This document shows, in pieces, positions 25,470-37,749 of a stretch of 64,000 nt of DNA (position 1 is its first letter; each line of letters begins with the position of its first letter). The translations under genes and the position numbers were made by a program. The notes below the pieces were generated by a model. It searched no databases, had not been told where the DNA came from, and saw nothing but the letters and a program-made list of their open reading frames with translations. This stretch comes from Echinostoma caproni (taxonomy: Eukaryota; Platyhelminthes; Trematoda; Plagiorchiida; Echinostomatidae), in the NCBI GenBank assembly GCA_900618425.1, contig UZAN01039456.1:6556-70555 (forward strand). Direction: 5' to 3'.

Positions 25470-28400
25470 AAACGATGTTTTTAGGACCCTATTGGTTTTA
25501 GTATCAATCAACTTGACGGAATAAAATATGTTATTGAAATTCTGAGGGAAAAATTCTTCTCAAAATGGTAACGAATGCAGCTAACATAACCGTGAAAACA
25601 CTAGGTTATCTGAAATGAGTCCAACTGGAACAACGTAGGAACTCGAACTCCGTTGACGGGGTCAGAAACAAATGCGTACATTAGTCTGACTTTATGATTC
25701 ACTGCGGTGTTTTGGCAATTCGTGTTTGTTTTCACAAAATAAACTCCCGTCTGCTGAAATTGTTTTATGAATGCCAAGTGTGGAATCGTACAAGTTGATG
25801 TACTTCTGTCTTGTTGCATCCTTCAAGTAAAACTAGAATATGAATTAAAACATTGACATATCAAATTTGGTTGATCCCTGACGGAATAAAAAAAACAGAA
25901 TAAAAAGATTCAACCAGAACATTCGGATGCACGGAAGAGAGAGGTTGAGCTCGGTCTTTGAAATTTTAGTGATCCTTCAGTCATGATTTGGGTTATTTTC
26001 GCCGTCGGCAAACTGCAACTGATAATTATAAAATGATAGCAGCCAGTTAACTAAGTTTATCAGAACTTGTAACGAATTCTTCATCACAAAAATTTGGAAG
26101 ATTCGCGGGTGTGCTACGCTTGCCCAGGAAAACACTCATGTATATACCTCATGTCAGTCAGTAGATAGTGTCTTTTGAGTCAAAACCAGTTGCTCACCGA
26201 TCAACGTCAAAACAAAAAATGCTTTCGATCTGCGGATGATGCGAGTCAACGCAAACTGAACAGTTTACAGTATAGTCTAATGAATGATGTCTGTAATACC
26301 TCCATGGAATGAGAGAAACTAGAGAATGCGGCAATCCGAAATCTTGTCTAAGCACCTTTTTTCAGTAATGAGCAATAAAGACCACGGCATTCATTTAACA
26401 AACAGATGAGTAATTTTTTAATTCCGTTCTGGAGTCCGCGGAGCGTATTTCATATTATTCAGACAGATTATCTGGGATAGAATCGATTTCTCAAAATACT
26501 GGCTCGAATTCGCAAGGCAATTTTATACGATAACTGGACTAAATATGAGCATAAAAACTTCATCTTTCTACCTATTGGCGTTTGCGAATCAGTACACAGA
26601 AACGAAGGGGGGCAGGTTACTAAGATCACTCGGTGCACAATTTATCAGAGTTTGCACAGTTCAACAGTAGCTCCATTTATTCTTGACCTTTATCTTCCGT
26701 TTGAAGATAACGCATATTAGATGAAGACATGGGACTTGCATGGAGTGACGTGATATTTGCGAAGCAACTTGGCCGGTAGTTTCCGTAGTTCGCTGTGACA
26801 TGCAGTAACATGGTTCCATCTCCGGTATGATTGTCACGATGTATGCGATTGCACAACAACACAGTCTGCGTCCCCAACCGGAAGACTTGGATTTGCCACG
26901 GCCGATTGTGATCAAGGCACGTTCGAATTTGTCCAGGTATCAGTAAGCACTTATTGATTGTGGTAGTGTGTGTCTGTGTGCGTGTGTGCGTGACATGATG
27001 AGACGAAACGGGGACAGGAACAGAATTCGCCAATGTGGACGAAATACCGTGTCTGTTTACTGGGCCCAAAACAACAACAACCGGAATTGATCGATATCTG
27101 GGATTGTGCAAGAGTACAACGGATCCGAATCCGGTGGATACGAATTTTTCATGCAATAGCATGCCTTTTTTGCGTGAGACATTTTACACTGATTCACACT
27201 AGCTCCTCCTCTCCCCAACATGTAAAAATGACATTTCAGGATGGTTTGAAACGATGCATTTGTTGACAGTATATCAGTTGCCGAATACCGGTGACATTTT
27301 AAGGGAAAATATACCATTTCTGATTGGTTGCTTATTATGCTTAACAATAGTCCTATTAACTTAATCATATATACATATAATGCATTTGCTAGATATAGCC
27401 TCGCTTGCCCCTTGGTAAAACAGGTTTTTTCATATAAATACTTCATATCCCATTAAATACAGAAGCCAAATGATTGTTCTGCCTCCAGAAGACATTCGTT
27501 TTAAGTCTGAAGGAAATGAATAATTATAGGTATTGTGGAACAAGGGTCAGTAGACTATTGGCATTTAGGAGGAAGCTTCGGGAATAATTTAATAAAAGCA
27601 AAATGATAATAGTTTCCAAGTTCACCTTAAATAAACATTAAGTGAAAGATATCTTTATACCTATAAACTGTTGGCACAAATTCTTCTTAAAATATTTTCA
27701 ATTCTGTCCAGAAACACTGTAGAGCATTTGAGAATTCCCGAGTAGATTATTGGGAAGCGGCATTTAAAAGTGAGCACATCCTAAATATTGATTCAGTCAG
27801 GACCATTCGGCATCGATTCGCCTTCTTTTGACGATTTGTTTCGTTTATGCAATTGATAGACGCGGATTTGGTACCACATTCGCTTTAAACGCGTTTGGTG
27901 CACAAATGATGTACGCTTGGTTGGAAATCAAATCTTTCGCAGTTAGGAACTTTTCTATTTGTTCTAAGCGGATTTCCAGACATTAGAATCTACGTATGCA
28001 TGTCATTTCTAATATGCTTTGTAAACTATTAACAGGGCTCCGTTTCTTTGGAGGGATCGTTATGAAGTGTATCTACCATTTTCTTCTTGAAGGTCACAAA
28101 ATAACCAATTACGTAAGAAAAACATTTGACAATCTACTTCCTTTCCAAACCCATTTAGTAAAGCTGCAATAAATATGGCCCATCCTGCTCCACTTCAACT
28201 TAAAAACCTATTAACTATTCTTTTCATATTGGTTGCATCACGATAGTCGACCTAAATCTGGGCTATGAGCATTCCCTTAAGAGGAGAACTTCTTAGGAAG
28301 AGATATAAAATGTCCCCTCCCTCAAATCTGTTCGGACCTATCCAGGTCAGCGAACCCCTTTCGAAAAACCAGGGTAACCAACAGAGTGATAGATAATTGG

Positions 28401-28865
28401 GACGTAACGATAGTAAAGGTTACTTATCCAACAGAGCGAAAGACCCTCGAATGGAGTGCATAACCTGGGATCAGCCAACTGCTTGTGATGTGACGTAGGA
28501 TGCATTATCCATAATCAGTTTGCTTATCTCTTGTGTCTCAGATCAACATGGCGATGCAAATGAAAGTATTCGTAATTAGCCTATTTGAAACGGGAATCTT
28601 CCCATCTGACTGCACCCTACTGGCACGGGGTTTGAATGTGTGTTTATATGTGGGTGTTGAAAGTGATAGAGATGAACAGAATTGAAATCAACTGATTTTC
28701 AAAAATTCACGCCATTTTCATCGCCGGATAGTACGAATTTTGATTGTATATTGTATGCGAAGGAATATGAGATGATAAAATTAACCCCAAAAAATGACTA
28801 ACATTCTTCCAGTTTGTACTACGACTTCAGTGCGTGAACAAAGCAACGAGTCAATTAAAAGAGTT
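25470..28865. other. mostly non-coding stretch
   Basis: It contains one weak exon candidate (26,677-26,960, listed separately) and a CA/GT-rich tract near 26,965-26,990. Nothing else is supportable. Confidence 0.35.
26677..26960 (-). CDS. weak candidate terminal exon
   Basis: The minus-strand frame ends in a stop codon that overlaps AATAAA (26,676-26,681). The last 80 or so residues look protein-like (for example TCLDHNRPWQIQVF and NYGNYRPSCFANITSL), with one possible N-glycosylation site. I could not find a convincing acceptor: the upstream sequence is a CA-rich tract followed by atcaataag. No family is recognised, and a chance frame remains possible. Confidence 0.2.
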
Positions 28866-28879
28866 CATTTCGGCAATTT

Positions 28880-28920
28880 GTTTGCAAACGTTTCATCACC
28901 AGCAGAGGTGATATCGTCGA
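28880..28920 (-). ncRNA. hammerhead-ribozyme-like core, best preserved stem
   Basis: Read on the minus strand: TCGACGA, ATCACC, a loop, GGTGAT, GAAAC, then GTTTGCAAAC. The six-base arms at 28,895-28,900 and 28,907-28,912 pair perfectly, as in stem II of a hammerhead. The first core box is one or two changes from CTGATGA, which the copy at 6.0 kb has intact. The palindrome GTTTGCAAAC could form a short stem III or promote dimers. Confidence 0.4.
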
Positions 28921-29633
28921 TGTTTGCAAAGTGACAGCGTTCAGCTCGTCCCCATTCGTTTATGTGTTCTTCGCGGACTATCTTTGTTCCTTCTTTTCAC
29001 TGTGTTCGACTCGGTTCGCCGTTGAACTGGTGCTAGGGGATGTTGTTGTTCCGTCTTTATTGCAGTTTTGGTCCCATCTCAGTTGCTGACATGACCTGTG
29101 GTTGCTCCACTTGATCATTGAGTTGCATTGGTGTGCACTGTGGCTGTTTATTCGGTTGATTGGAGAGTGCCCAGCCTTGATAAATTCTTTGGTGTATTTT
29201 GAGAGCTCCTGATGGAAAATTTTCACTGATTTGAAGTCAAATTTAATGTTTTTCTTTACCTTCATAGAAACAAATCCACGGTACTGGTTCATGCCTCCCG
29301 ATCGCCAATCGATGTTCACGGTTTCTTGTAGACAGTTTTCTTCCAGTTTACCCGTTATAGTGGTTTGAACAGTTATGGCAAGTTATGCTGTAGATAGCAC
29401 TACCCTTATCCTTCTCAATGGTTCTCTCTTTTGATCTTGAAAGAAATCTCCCTTGACAGTTTGTGGTCGGCTTAGATTCCATATAATCTGAGGAATCTTG
29501 CTCTGATTTCCAAACTGTCCTTGATGTACAGCAGGGTCATTCCTTAATTTTATTTGTTTTTCTTTTTAATTCAAAGTTACGGGCGCTGCCACTACGGGGA
29601 GAACACTGATATAACAGTACCCATTCACAAACA

Positions 29634-29675
29634 CTGACCATTTCACCTCGGCTGGTGATGAAATATTCGTAAACA
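29634..29675 (+). ncRNA. hammerhead-ribozyme-like core, inverted copy
   Basis: On the plus strand: CTGACCA, TTCACC, loop, GGTGAT, GAAA. It aligns with the minus-strand motifs at 6.0 and 28.9 kb but has core substitutions, so it is probably inactive. Confidence 0.35.
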
Positions 29676-29690
29676 AATTGTCAAGCTAGA

Positions 29691-30103
29691 CGAGCAAGAG
29701 AAATAAAATTAGGTTTTCCCCGAGCTACGAGAAACGATTTTCAATACTCTGTCAATCAGAGAGGTGGATCGATCATAAAAATTGACTGCTATTCTATTTA
29801 AAGTGTTTCTCTGAAATAAAACCTATTTCTTGAGAACCTAGGACCTTTTCAGAAAGTCTCATGCTTTACAAATATTATTAACCCCATTTAAATCACAGGT
29901 ATACCGGAATACATCATACCTGCTCTTCACTTTGATTAAAATTATTTATACCTCATATCCGCTCAAAATCTTTAGTTCATTTAGTCAAGATAACAATAAA
30001 CTTTAGTTTCCTTTTTTTAGAACTTGTCCGAAGAGCATATCACCCAACCCATATGTAGTATTTGAGCTCTGAAACCCTTGTATGGAAGGCTTGGGCTTCT
30101 TAC
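29691..30103. other. non-coding stretch
   Basis: The first part (to about 29,760) continues the repeat, since gagctacgagaaacgattttc matches the flank at 5.93 kb. The rest is A/T-rich and unremarkable. Confidence 0.4.
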
Positions 30104-30372
30104 CATGGTGTCAACCGGCTCACATTACAGTTAACCAGAATTATCAGTCTACAATTATTCGGATACCACTCTTGGTGATATCCCAAGATTTCCACGGCAT
30201 CAGATCTAAATTTGGAAAGGATGTCTTTGAAGAAATTGTCCGGCGTGCTCATAATATTAGATCCATAAAGAAATGTCCGGATTGACCTCATTGTCTCGTT
30301 GTGGCTAATCCAAACCTTCATATACTGGTCTGATATCAAAAGATCTTGAGTACCAAGAGAACAAATGTTTTC
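30104..30372 (-). CDS. internal coding exon of an unrecognised gene
   Basis: This minus-strand exon has a strong acceptor (ctgcggtttcag before 30,372) and a consensus donor (ATG then gtaaga after 30,104). It begins in phase 0 and encodes 89 residues plus two bases of the next codon, with no stop. The sequence looks genuine, for example LISDQYMKVWISHNETM, FLYGSNIMSTPDNFFKDIL and EWYPNNCRLIILVNCNV. One N-glycosylation site (NET) is present. I do not recognise the family. Flanking exons are not visible within several kilobases, in line with the long introns seen elsewhere in the window. The plus-strand frame across the same bases is an antisense shadow. Confidence 0.55.
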
Positions 30373-32716
30373 CTGAAACCGCAGGCTAACTAACCCAAAG
30401 TGATCGGCATCAACGAATAGAACCAAATAAAATAGTAATTTGATTTAATCTAACTCACCACCAATGGCAGATTTTGGTGTGGTTGATTCTGGGATTACTT
30501 TGTGATTGTATAACAATGAAAAAACAGTAATCCAGAAAGTTGTTTAGTATTGTTCGTCGTTCATCATCTAATTTGGGCTAGAATTCAGCTTGTTTTGACC
30601 CAAATATTTACTACCACATCCGAATTTTGATCCCTCAAAGACTAGTCTTCTCAACAGCAGACATCGCGCATTCCTCGGACAGTTAAAAATGGACAAAATA
30701 ATGTAACTCTCCGGGTGGATGCCTAAATCCAAAAATTAGAAACTGAGCCTTACCTATCGGATCAATCAGCTGAAAGAGTGATAACCACTTTTGCGTTTGT
30801 CTCCGCTACTAATAATAAAATAGACCACATAATAAACGTGCGGGTGTGTGTATAACGTCATTCGTCAGTAGAACACCGTCGGGCAATCATACTGTATATG
30901 GATTTCGCAAGTACCAACCACTATAGATTATGTGGCAATTTGCCAATACAAACTTAACGCGTATTAGCTGGTGGAATTCACAGAACACATGGAAATTGAT
31001 GTTTGAAGCGGTGTAAAAGATAGTTGGAAGGTCTTAGAATTTGTTTACCAGGGTGGATAGTAGAGTTCCGGTTATTCTGACATCACACTTTGCTGTTTTA
31101 GCATCCAACTGTGGTTGTATCACTTCTGCTGAATTAGCCGTCACTAAGTGCATTATATGTACCGGCTTGAGACATGTGTTGAACCCGTAAAACTGCCGTT
31201 CCCCTGGTCATGGGAACCTTTCAGTTCACCTTTCCAAGCATTGGGGGCTTTCGTTGTCGGCTGTTTTACAGTTTAGATTGATCATGCAATTCACCGCTTT
31301 TCCTGTATTTTGCTAAAAAATTAAGTGTTTTTCCAACCACCATTTCACACCTTGTTTCTAGAGTTTGCGAATACTTGTCCCTCATACTCGGTCGTTTTGC
31401 TATCCTCCTTAAGCATGCATATATATAGATTAGAGTTTTCTATAACTTCTTCAAAACACAAACGGTGTTCAGAAAAGTCTGATTTCATACCATTTTCTTC
31501 AGACATACACATTTGCAGACTTGTTTATATAGGGGCTAATCATGGACGTGGTTGGTCCAATCGGTAAATAGAGACCAAGTAAATTGAAGCACCACGTACT
31601 AGTGAAATACATGAAAACGGGATAAAAGAGGGCCGGACTGTTATTTTCGGAAGCTTGGAAATCCCTTGATCTCGTTTTCACTGTTATCTGTGATCACAAA
31701 GAAAACCGAAGACGGAACTATCTCATTTTATATGCATAAAAGCCCTGTTGTTCTTGAGCTCCATTGTCTTTGCTTCTACTAGGTGGTGTTGCAATTTGTT
31801 TATCCGGCATTCGATACGTCATTTTGAACTCTCCTTTGTCCGTTTGATGACCGGTTTCTGTATTGCATTTTGAAATCCTGTTTCTGGACACAGAGCCTGG
31901 CTCTCATCCTTCACTGACATTTCTATGGTTGCCCCAGTGATTTGATATTCAAACTTTCATTTCCTTTAATGTATTGAACCATTCATGATCGTGTTCGCAA
32001 CATGTTTAAACACAATAATAAATCCGTTACAGGGAGGGCAGTGTTCCGAGACGAAGTTTGCAGGCAACACGTTTTCTGGTTTAATTTAAATATGAATACA
32101 TATACAGATATATAAAACTCCGAAAGCCTGAGTATGGTCGGGGGTGGATGCCTAGGGTTGCGGCTGATCACCCTTCTCTTGCACCTTGCGAAATGCTCCC
32201 ATACGACCAAGTTTCTCAAATAGACTATGCTGAGCAAGCTCTACTCACTGCCTCCTCGTGGCAGAAATGTTTTCCCAGCAAAGTGAGAGCACGAATAGCC
32301 GAAATCCGGGGCTATCACCGGGTTGGTACACTACTGGAAGTTAATCTAGGATAGTTGGTCAAAAATCCTGATTACAAATCAAACAAGAAAAGGTGTACAA
32401 ACCACATAAATCTTCCAGGTTTTGGAAGTGGTTACCGGCTCGATTGGGCATCGAGGTGTATTGGGAACCTTTGGACCCCGTCCAAAGGGTGTCAGATCCA
32501 ATAAACTGGACATCGGCCCCCAGTGGATTGTGGTTTTCACGAACCTCCCCGCTGTCTTGTGGATCAAGCTTTGACTAGCCGGTTGTGGATTCCTCAAGAA
32601 TATTCACCTACTTTGGCCTGGGCAACCGTGCAGTATTTGGCTCACATGCGAATCACGCAATGTTTTTCTTTTCATAACGATTATTGTACTACAATGTTTT
32701 TGGGGCAGTGTGTGAA

Positions 32717-32731
32717 ATATATATATATATA
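32717..32731. repeat. (AT)n microsatellite
   Basis: A short pure AT run. Confidence 0.9.
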
Positions 32732-33182
32732 GCTTGCGGTTCATAAGAAGTTCATTTTTATGCTCTGAGTAGTAGTCACTGTTTTGTAACCGTAATTAGA
32801 GAATGCACTTGTGTCAACCATTGGAGGTTGCTCGATACCAGTCATCCAAACGAAACGGTGTTGCGAGTTCAGTTGCTCAAAATTTACCAAGTTAGAAAAT
32901 TCAGATGCTGCCCAATCAAATCTCTTGGTTTGCAAAACCATTTCGGAACAAAAAAGTGCGCTCAAACCAATTTTCAAATTGGATTTCACCTTTATAGCAT
33001 CACATATTTTATGAAGCCCTGTATTTGGAAGTTTCTCATCAGTTCCCATGAAATAATCCGAGAAAGCTAATGCAAAAATCGGCAGATTTCTTCCTGTGAT
33101 TTTGAAAATCTCCTGTTGTTACTCGGTAGATAAACTCCAGTACTGTGGTTCTGTTACTGTAGACTTTCTGTACATCTGGGTT

Positions 33183-33300
33183 CAGGCTCAGTGGTTAGGA
33201 CCGTCGTGAAAGAATCCATCGGCATGTCCAACTTGAAGGATCACACTCGCTGACCGAGTGTTTTCCATGTACCACGTCCTGGAGATTATAAGAACATGAA
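33183..33300 (+). repeat. possible tRNA-like SINE remnant
   Basis: The stretch ggctcagtggttaggacc is a good box A. The box B position (aaggatcacactcgctg) is heavily altered, and a (GAT)n run follows. Confidence 0.3.
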
Positions 33301-33326
33301 CTGGCAAAGGATGACACTCTGGAGTT

Positions 33327-33346
33327 GGATGATGATGATGATGATG
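33327..33346. repeat. (GAT)n microsatellite
   Basis: About six GAT units directly after the tRNA-like remnant, possibly its 3' tail. Confidence 0.85.
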
Positions 33347-36300
33347 GTGAGAACAACCTACCGGTATGCGCACGCAGTGTGTGTGAGTCTGTGTGGTTCA
33401 GTTATTTTGTGTGAATAAATTGATAGCTCAGAGAATGGTGACGTCACCGATTTCTAAGTGGGCGATTATGAAACAGCTGGATTGTTTCCGGTGGCCTTCC
33501 CCTATTTTTAGTTTATTATTTTAATAGGAACAACACAACGTGTGAATCCTAATCATGGTCACGGTGACTTTTGTTTATTCAGGCCAAGTGGCCATCCAGC
33601 CATGGGGACTCAGAATGAACAACCTCATAAGGGCTTCATCTAAATATGAGTGAATACATCCAGATGACAAGGAATCAATCAGGATTGATCCTAACGTCGG
33701 GTGGTGGTGGCATGGATTAAACCTCGGATCTGAGGGGTACAGTCACACCAGTGACAGTGACTTAGATCGATTGCGTTTCGCCCTCTATCAGTGTTAACAG
33801 GTCGGAATGCGTCACGCACATGTAATGTGCAATGGAACTTGCAAGCAAGCAACTATATGTTTGATGCGGTGGGGAGGAGGAACTGAATGACATCCAGTAA
33901 CAGTCAGAGTGCTATGGCATTTTCCGGAACCAAATTGTACAAAACAGTGAGAAACATACTTTCTCGCCACACTCTTCACGAGAGGCACAGCTACATAAAT
34001 AGTGAGCGGGTAAGTTCAATAATTTATCAGATGTACATATGTTTGGGGGCGAATCCCACATCCAGTGCACCTACAAGCCAGTTCTTATATGATAGATTCG
34101 CGATATATTGACCGTATGCGTCAATTCGATTTAGTATGTGTTAGTTTACTTGATCTTGTAGAGTAAACCGTGTGGGTTGGACTAGGAAAAATCCTTTTGG
34201 AGGAATCAAAAGGGCGCGATTTAGCTGACAGAATCAAGAACAGATCAGTGGGAAGATATAATCATGCAAGGTACGCGTGACATTCTGGCTTCTTCACGGT
34301 CAGAACGGGGTTTTTAAAAGTAGAATCAAACTTCGAGCTGCGTCACCCATCGTAATCCGCCTACGTAAACCCTTTTATGTGCCAACGCAGTTCGTACAAC
34401 CATTGGCCGGCTTACTGTGGCTGTTCTGTTACAAATGGTTGACTTGGCTCCCCGGTTAACCATCCATTCATTTACACAAACACAGACCCATGCGCACATC
34501 ACACCTACCAGTAGTATTCTGCCTAACTTAGTATTTTGAAGTTATGCAATCAACCACTCCGTTCCCACCGCTTGTTTGACTAAATATGATATGCTTTGTC
34601 AAAAGAATAAACACCGAAAATAAGCTTGCTTATGTTAAAAAGTATTTTCGTGCAAATATATAGTTAGTAGTATGAAAAACGCAGGCATTGTTGCTCAGCT
34701 TTCTCCTAGGGGTAGTTATGACTGACCACTTTTCAAGCTTAGAAAAAACTGTTATTACGTGGTTGCTATGTCAATGTTTATCATCTCCAGGGCAACACCT
34801 GGATCACAGATCAAGAATGTCAAATGGATTTTCATTTTTGGTTTTTCTCTCAGATTGCTATCTTCCAACGGAATCCGATAAAACCAGACTGGCTGTTGAA
34901 AAATGTGACTTCATGTTTTTGTTCAATGATTCATTTTTCTGTTTGAAGGCAACTCATCTTTGATCAACAGTCCAAGCAAGGACATAAAGTGTACGGTGAA
35001 ACCAGCCAAAAAGCTTGTTAATTTTTCTCTGCGCTTATTTGTTTTCTACAACTTTCCATTTTGTAAATCATGTCTGGAATTTTCTATTATTGTTTTTGCT
35101 TTGGCATCATGCTTCTTCGCATTAGGGCAATAGATATATAATGTGTTTCAATGCTCTTGAATTTTTTGGTTTTCCCTTTTATTTGTGATTTCCCATCCGA
35201 ATCACGAGATCATTCTACTCCTTTTGACTAATAAAGGTTTATAGTGGATACCCCGCACATCCCTCATCAAGTGATCTTTGATAACCTTGAACTGATGGAT
35301 ATAAATTTATTGGTACTCATCAAACGGGATTAATTCCGACATACTGAACGCTTCACACAGTTCGTTAAAGCCCACTGCATGTGCTTTGTTGTAAAGTAGT
35401 AAGAGAAGCGGTCATCCAGTGACAACAAAGACAGGAAGTTTCATAATCTATCATCCAGTACCAACAATTCACTGGTCACAGAATGCAGACTGGAGCATTT
35501 TATACCCGTACACATCGATCGATTCCATCAGATACTGAACCCGAAAATCAAATATGTCGAACACGGTAACCATCCTGACTGCCCCGGTGATTCCAAGCGA
35601 CTAATTAAACATGTACGTGAAAATACTAACTGATATTTTCAGTTTTACAAACATCACCCACTTAGGGAACCTCGTAGCGGTTAATTCTTTTATCTAGCTC
35701 ACTGCACGATCGACTTTGATATAGTCGTATCTCTCAACCACCCCCACTCCTTATCTAGGTCATTGTCCTCTGAGACCTGTTTGAATTGATTGATTAAACT
35801 GAAGTGGACGATGATGGATCAAAGGCAAAATCACATTCCCGGTTCTTTGCAATAAACTAGTAACCGAATCAGTTTTGATCTAATTCAGGTGTGTTCGGAT
35901 GGAGGAGGGGGTATGAGAATCCCATTGTGGACATTCATTCAATTACGGCAAATCATGTTAGCGCCTGGGTGGAGCATCTCGACTGAGAACCCAACCTGAT
36001 TTTTCGGTTTGGTGTTGAACCTGTCTACCAATACCCGGTGACTGGGCTAAGGACCTAACAAATGGAACTGTTATTTTTCTTCAAATAAGCAATGCAAAGG
36101 GAAGTTAATGCATTTGTGTGTATATGAATTACTTTACCCCCTTTGATTAGCAAATCATGCGAAAGATTCGCCCACTTTCAGTAACAAGTTACCAAATGGG
36201 CTCGACGTCAGGTGTGAACAGTTTGGATGCAAGAAACCGCTAAGATTAATATTGAACTGATTCCGCTTCCTTCTTCTTAACTTGAAATTAACCGCAACGG

Positions 36301-36477
36301 CCAGGAAACAGTTACCTGAAATCCAGCGTACAGTCTAATCACTTGCAACCCAAAAGCAATTTCATTAGGGCTGGTCAGGCTAGGTAATATATATCAATAC
36401 ATCATTATAAATATATCACCGCTCTACCACTTTCGTCTATGGAAGAATTAAGTAATTTTATTCCGTACATTCACAAT

Positions 36478-36690
36478 CGGTATTGGTTGTAAAATGATTA
36501 AGATCATGAAAATAGCGACACACAGGTCCTGAGTTTGAATCCCACTCTCATCGTCTATCTTCCTCATTTCTCGTTTTCTTCCAGCAACCATGTTATGATA
36601 GCACACACACACCCGTGTACAATTGTACACCTTGGAAAAGAAGCCAGCCTCAGGCGGTTCATGATTGATCAAAGTCATTTTTCTGCATTG
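36478..36690 (+). repeat. tRNA-like SINE
   Basis: Box A-like sequence (attggttgtaaaatgattaa) is followed by a clear box B (gagtttgaatcccactctc) near 36,530. The body has no match to the family I or II tails, so this may be a third family. Confidence 0.45.
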
Positions 36691-37504
36691 ACTGTGCTAA
36701 CATATTTTTAATATATCAAAATAAGTGCAAAGTTTAGTGTTGATACCATATAAACAGGAAACAATTAATCACGCGTCTCATTTTGGTTCATAATTTGATT
36801 GTTAGAGGACATTGCTTGAGGTATGACTTTTACCTTTTTTCCAAATTTCCCGCAGAATTGGATGGGTACTATTCTTCGAATGATTCCGTTTCTGCGGTGA
36901 TCCACCTTTGTTGGAAAATGTATCCTTAAAGGCCCCTTTTTGTAGTACCCTCACTTTTACATATGGATCTCCGTAAGTCTTAAACGCTATCAGATAGATC
37001 CAAACTGACTGTTCAGTTGATGGAATTGAAAGTTCTTCCTATCCAGAAATCGATGACACAAGAGGAACAGAAACATACACACATTTATCCAAAGCCATCT
37101 TCTGGATTTCGCTTTAAGTGATCATTGTACCTAGTAGTAAAACATGAGTTTAACAAATAATGATGAAATATATCTATCTTCTTGCCATCGCTTTCTCTCA
37201 AATAAATACTGGATGTTGATCACTTTTATGCTGAACATGTATCGTTTTCGAGCAGCTTTTCACGTTCACTGTTTCTCCCATTTTATCGAGCAGTCAAAAT
37301 TGATAGGCGTTTGCGTCAAAATGGGTCGAGAAAGGCACAACCTTATGAATATTTGTCCGTGACAGGTTCTGTTTGAAAACAACGTATACTTGATTTGAAT
37401 CGAGGAGCAATATATGGAGCATTTATGTTCATCCTACCGTCCAATGGTCAGTAATGAATCTGCCGTTCAGCGGAGATGCAAGTGGACTTTGGATCTTCAG
37501 TGTA

Positions 37505-37535
<31 letters not shown>

Positions 37536-37749
37536 ACACTAAATACATACATATATGTCTGAAAGATTCCCATCACAGCATTTAGAAGAAACACAGTTCG
37601 ACGAAACAATTGTTTTTCAGTAATTACTTCTCAAGCCGTTTACAGATAACATAGGTAACTTCAGAAAACAAATCACGTAGTCAGACATCATCACTCATGG
37701 GTAAGAGTTTGTCATAGTCAACTGGCATTTGTCACTGACACGAGGGTAA
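36691..37749. other. non-coding stretch with TA-rich tract
   Basis: No exon recognised. It holds the (TA)n tract at 37,504-37,535. Confidence 0.4.
37504..37535. repeat. interrupted (TA)n microsatellite
   Basis: Two TA runs are separated by one G, followed by related acatacatatat sequence. Confidence 0.9.

Larger units (their letters stand above)
28866..29690 (-). mobile_element. Penelope-like repeat with inverted terminal sequences
   Basis: The left end (28,866-28,920), read on the minus strand, and the right end (29,633-29,690), read on the plus strand, share the same block: TCACC, a short loop, GGTGATGAAA, then an a/c-rich stretch ending aaacaaattg. The 820-base segment is therefore bounded by inverted copies. 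Inside, a minus-strand frame (28,978-29,319, 113 codons) reads FDFKSVKIFHQELSKYTKEF and matches the fragment at 5.9-6.4 kb, which also reads FDFESVK at its start. Penelope-like elements are known for terminal repeats in direct or inverted orientation and for hammerhead motifs in them. Two separate fragments lying head to head would look the same. Confidence 0.5.
30373..36477. other. non-coding stretch, probable introns
   Basis: It contains microsatellites and a tRNA-like remnant near 33.2 kb. A minus-strand frame at 32,741-33,049 (102 codons) is moderately protein-like but lacks a good acceptor. Nothing else can be supported. Confidence 0.3.

Noticed and set aside
24999..25511. Paired frames with FVLFGTR and QCVRFVSLS that look like a conserved protein
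   Set aside because: The similarity between them comes from the inverted SINE pair. The sequence is a Pol III repeat, not a gene.
32741..33049. 102-codon minus-strand frame with a gtaaat donor
   Set aside because: The acceptor is poor and the plus-strand frame over the same bases looks equally protein-like.
33327..33346. Short (GAT)n and other tandem repeats as a possible CRISPR-like array
   Set aside because: Simple trinucleotide repeats without unique spacers in a eukaryotic context.
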